Below are positions 6,708 to 8,931 of a stretch of DNA of 8,931 bases, piece after piece; position 1 is the stretch's first letter, and each line of letters opens with the position of its first letter. The stretch is from assembly GCA_030624785.1 (NCBI GenBank), contig JAUXJK010000059.1:1-8931 (forward strand). Reading direction: 5' to 3'. The translations under genes and the position numbers were made by a program. The DNA comes from Actinomycetes bacterium (GTDB lineage Bacteria > Actinomycetota > Thermoleophilia > Gaiellales > Gaiellaceae). The notes under the pieces are model-generated. The model was not told where the DNA came from. It worked only from the letters and a program-made list of their open reading frames with translations, and searched no databases.

Positions 6708-7803
6708 CCGAGACAACCGGGACGGCGATCGCGTCGTAGCCCTGGGCTTCAAGGAGAGCCGCGGCTCGCTCGGCGTCATCCTCACCTACGAGCAACTCCA
6801 ACGTTCCGCCACGCTCAGGTGACATGTGGCGAACCTCGAAGTCTTCGATGTTGATCCCCTCCGAGGCGAAGGCTTGCGTAATCGCTGCGAAGACCCCAGG
6901 GCGATCCGGGACATGAACCTCGAGCCGATATATCGCCCCAGCATCCGGATATGCCTCAGCAAGGAGCCGCTTCCGATGCCCTGAGGCATCGCCGATCCAT
7001 CGACCCAGGAAGCCCGCATCACGCTTGGCAAGAGCAGTCTCGAGCCCTTCGAGGCCGCGGCGATGCTCGGCTAGAACCTCTCGAAGCGCATCAGCGTTGT
7101 CCAGGAAGATGTCCACCCAGATTCCTGGGTTGGCTCCGGCGACGCGAGTCATGTCGCGCAGCGATCCACCAGCTGCTGCGAGCGGTTCGTGGCCATCGAC
7201 ACGCGCGGCTCCTGCCTGATTGAGCAGGACGTTGGCCAGCGCGTGTGGCAGGTGACTCGTCAGCGCGACAAGCCGGTCGTGGGCCTCTGGCGCGATCGCG
7301 GCGGGTACCGCGCCCAGTGATGCGACGAAAGCGTGCACGAGCTTGTATCGCTCTGGTCGCGTCTCGGTGAGCGGTGCCAGGAACCACGTCGCGCCCTGAA
7401 AGAGCTCTGCAGTGGCGTGTTCGACGCCCCGTGCCTCGGATCCCGCCATGGGATGCCCTCCGATGAACCGCTCTGGCTCAGCTACCGATTGGCAGATTGC
7501 GCTCTTCGTCGAACCGACATCAGTCACCGTGCAGGCCGAATCCGTTGCAGCAAGTGTCTCTGCGATCTGCGCAGCGAGTTCGGCGACCGGTGCGGCCACT
7601 AAAGCTAGATCAGCTCCCGCAACGGCCTCGGTCAGAGTCGCGGCCGGCCGCGTTATCGCGCCACGAGCGTGGGCTTGCGCGAGTGCCTCCTCGTTTGGAT
7701 CCCAGCCGCTGACGACCATCGGGTTGGCCTTCTGAGCGGCGAGGCCGATCGACGCGCCGACCAAGCCGGTGCCGACGATGGCGAGGTGCTCAACGCGAGC
7801 CAA
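6691..7803 (-). CDS. tyrA: prephenate dehydrogenase with C-terminal ACT domain
   Basis: TyrA oxidatively decarboxylates prephenate to 4-hydroxyphenylpyruvate for tyrosine synthesis. With the chosen start the protein has 370 residues. The Rossmann loop is GTGLVG (11-16). DVGSTK (95-100), GGHPMAGSE (115-123, H117), SHLPH (183-187, H187) and MTR (R220) follow; the His-His-Arg spacing of 70 and 33 matches that recalled for the Aquifex aeolicus enzyme (H147, H217, R250). The ACT domain (about 291-365, with HVPDRPGVFAAIT) probably senses an amino acid, most likely tyrosine. No chorismate mutase domain is fused. The frame extends to ATG 7887 and GTG 7902, but these would overlap aroG by 83-98 nt and add a low-complexity Ser/Pro tail. 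TTG 7803 lies 1 nt after the aroG TGA and starts just before the first strand VEHLAIVG, so it is preferred, though without a ribosome binding site. Confidence 0.93.
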   Translation of the reverse strand: MARVEHLAIVGTGLVGASIGLAAQKANPMVVSGWDPNEEALAQAHARGAITRPAATLTEAVAGADLALVAAPVAELAAQIAETLAATDSACTVTDVGSTKSAICQSVAEPERFIGGHPMAGSEARGVEHATAELFQGATWFLAPLTETRPERYKLVHAFVASLGAVPAAIAPEAHDRLVALTSHLPHALANVLLNQAGAARVDGHEPLAAAGGSLRDMTRVAGANPGIWVDIFLDNADALREVLAEHRRGLEGLETALAKRDAGFLGRWIGDASGHRKRLLAEAYPDAGAIYRLEVHVPDRPGVFAAITQAFASEGINIEDFEVRHMSPERGGTLELLVGEDDAERAAALLEAQGYDAIAVPVVSDAEQD

Positions 7804-7804
7804 G

Positions 7805-8931
7805 TCAGGTGGTGGAGTTGACTCGACCGTTGGGCTGACGCATGAGCTCGGCGACGCGAAAAGCGAGGTCGAGGGATTGCCGGGCATTGAGCCGCGGGTC
7901 ACATAGCGTCATGTAGCGAAGATTGAGCTCGTCCTCCCGCACATCCTGAGACCCTCCGATGCACTCGGTCACATCGTCACCGGTGAACTCGAGGTGCACT
8001 CCGCCCGGCCAGACCCCTTCTCCGTGGCACGCGGCAAAGAAGATCTCGATCTCGTTCAAGATTGCGTCGAATCTCCGGGTCTTGAGGCCGCTCTCACTCT
8101 TGAAGATGTTGCCGTGCATCGGATCGCACGCCCAGACCACCGGGTGGCTCGCGGCTTTCGTGGCTGCGAGCAGCGGCGGAAGCTTCTCGGCGGCCTGGTC
8201 AACTCCCATTCTGGCGATGAGAGTGAGGCGTCCGGGAATCTGTTCCGGATTGAGAGCTTCGCAGAGTTCTAGAACGTCCTCGGCCGTGCTGGAGGGCCCG
8301 ATCTTGCAGCCGATGGGGTTCTTGATTCCACGGAAGAACTCGACATGCGACCCAAGGGCCTCACGCGTCCTCTCACCAATCCAAAGCATGTGAGCGGAGC
8401 ACGCGTACCAGTCCTGGCTCAGTGAGTCGCGACGCGCAAGCCCTTCCTCGTAATCGAGCACGAGACCCTCGTGGCTTGTCCAAACGTCGACCTGGTGGAG
8501 CCGCTGCTCGGCCTCGAGATCGATGCCACAAGCAGCCATGAATCGGAGAGCTCGCTCGATCTCGACAGCCAGCGCCTCGTAGCGCACCCCCTCGGGCGAG
8601 CTCGTGACGAACTCCTGGTTCCATTCGTGCACACGGGTGATATCCGCGAACCCGCCCTTGGTGAACGCGCGTAGAAGGTTCAGTGTCGCGGCCGATTGAT
8701 GGTAGACCCGAACCATGCGCGATGGATCGAGCGTGCGTGCCTCGATCGTGGGTGCGTCGTCGTTGATCAGGTGGCCGAAAAAAGACGGCAACTCGAGGTC
8801 GCCTACTTTCTCTGTGGGCGAGGAGCGAGGCTTCGCGAACTGTCCCGCAATACGCCCGACCTTCACGACCGGCAACGTGCCGCCGTAGGTCAGGACGGCC
8901 GCCATCTGAAGCAGGATCCTGAGCTTTTCCC
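7805..8931 (-). CDS. aroG: class II DAHP synthase, C-terminal part (5' end beyond right edge)
   Basis: This enzyme condenses phosphoenolpyruvate with erythrose 4-phosphate to DAHP, the first committed shikimate step. The frame is open to the right edge, and the residues before the internal Met at 8905 (EKLRILLQ) continue the conserved family segment. The gene therefore starts outside the window. The visible 374 residues align without shift to the Mycobacterium tuberculosis enzyme from memory: metal ligands in CDPMHGN (H272), GGVHLEFTGDDVTEC (E314) and CDPRLN (D344) keep exact spacing to H369, E411 and D441. The fourth ligand, in the GGDCAETF motif, lies in the missing part of about 97 residues. 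Other hallmarks are KVGRIAGQFAKPRS, WIGERTR and NPIG(C/V)KIGP. The TGA lies 1 nt before the TTG proposed for tyrA. Which aromatic compounds inhibit it cannot be told from this fragment. Confidence 0.95.
   Translation of the reverse strand, partial: EKLRILLQMAAVLTYGGTLPVVKVGRIAGQFAKPRSSPTEKVGDLELPSFFGHLINDDAPTIEARTLDPSRMVRVYHQSAATLNLLRAFTKGGFADITRVHEWNQEFVTSSPEGVRYEALAVEIERALRFMAACGIDLEAEQRLHQVDVWTSHEGLVLDYEEGLARRDSLSQDWYACSAHMLWIGERTREALGSHVEFFRGIKNPIGCKIGPSSTAEDVLELCEALNPEQIPGRLTLIARMGVDQAAEKLPPLLAATKAASHPVVWACDPMHGNIFKSESGLKTRRFDAILNEIEIFFAACHGEGVWPGGVHLEFTGDDVTECIGGSQDVREDELNLRYMTLCDPRLNARQSLDLAFRVAELMRQPNGRVNSTT

Larger units (their letters stand above)
1..8931 (-). other. probable single operon: aroG-tyrA-aroA-cmk-plsC-der-gpsA-lipoprotein-metK
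   Basis: All nine genes share one strand. The junctions are 1 nt (aroG/tyrA, if TTG 7803 is right), a 17-nt overlap (tyrA/aroA), 22 nt (aroA/cmk), ATGA (cmk/plsC), ATGA (plsC/der), 2 nt (der/gpsA), 25 nt (gpsA/lipoprotein) and 14 nt (lipoprotein/metK). I saw no U-tract hairpin terminator and no recognisable promoter in any gap. Internal promoters inside coding sequence cannot be excluded. The leading promoter must lie beyond the right edge. Confidence 0.7.

Noticed and set aside
6708..6785. Upstream extension of aroA to an earlier start
   Set aside because: It would overlap tyrA by 95 nt and add an Arg/Ser-rich segment not found in EPSP synthases; ATG 6707 gives the normal N-terminus.
1..8931. 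Mobile elements, CRISPR arrays, tRNA or rRNA genes, or a defence system
   Set aside because: Almost every base is accounted for by conserved core genes on one strand; no transposase, direct-repeat array, RNA-gene fold or accessory-type gene was seen.

Overview
The window is GC-rich bacterial chromosomal DNA (roughly 60 % GC by eye). All nine recognisable genes lie on the minus strand, so the reading order runs from the right edge to the left edge. Spacing is very tight: neighbours overlap or are separated by at most 25 nt, and no stretch over 300 bases lacks a gene. The high GC, the class II (Mycobacterium-type) DAHP synthase, the few Shine-Dalgarno sites and a DUF3352-type lipoprotein suggest an actinobacterium, possibly a deep-branching class such as Thermoleophilia. 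That placement is an inference from the gene set and not a measured phylogeny.

In transcription order, the right third holds aromatic amino acid biosynthesis: a 5'-truncated class II DAHP synthase (entry to the shikimate pathway), an ACT-domain prephenate dehydrogenase (tyrosine branch) and a class II EPSP synthase (sixth shikimate step). The middle holds cytidylate kinase, a PlsC-type acyltransferase and the double GTPase Der, joined by two ATGA stop/start overlaps. The left third holds glycerol-3-phosphate dehydrogenase GpsA, a secreted lipoprotein made of two homologous halves, and the first 34 codons of S-adenosylmethionine synthetase (metK), which continues off the left edge.

The genes probably form one long housekeeping operon. 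The aroA-cmk and cmk...der-gpsA neighbourhoods are old arrangements seen in distant bacteria such as E. coli and B. subtilis. GpsA makes sn-glycerol-3-phosphate and PlsC performs a later acylation on that backbone, so phospholipid precursor synthesis flanks the ribosome-assembly GTPase. No promoter, terminator, RNA gene, mobile element or CRISPR array was seen.

I found no clearly new biological system. The points most worth checking are the internally duplicated lipoprotein placed between gpsA and metK, the loss of the canonical Asn in the second G4 motif of Der, a shortened CMP-binding loop in Cmk, the class II signature of AroA, and a perfect 12-bp palindrome immediately before the metK start codon.
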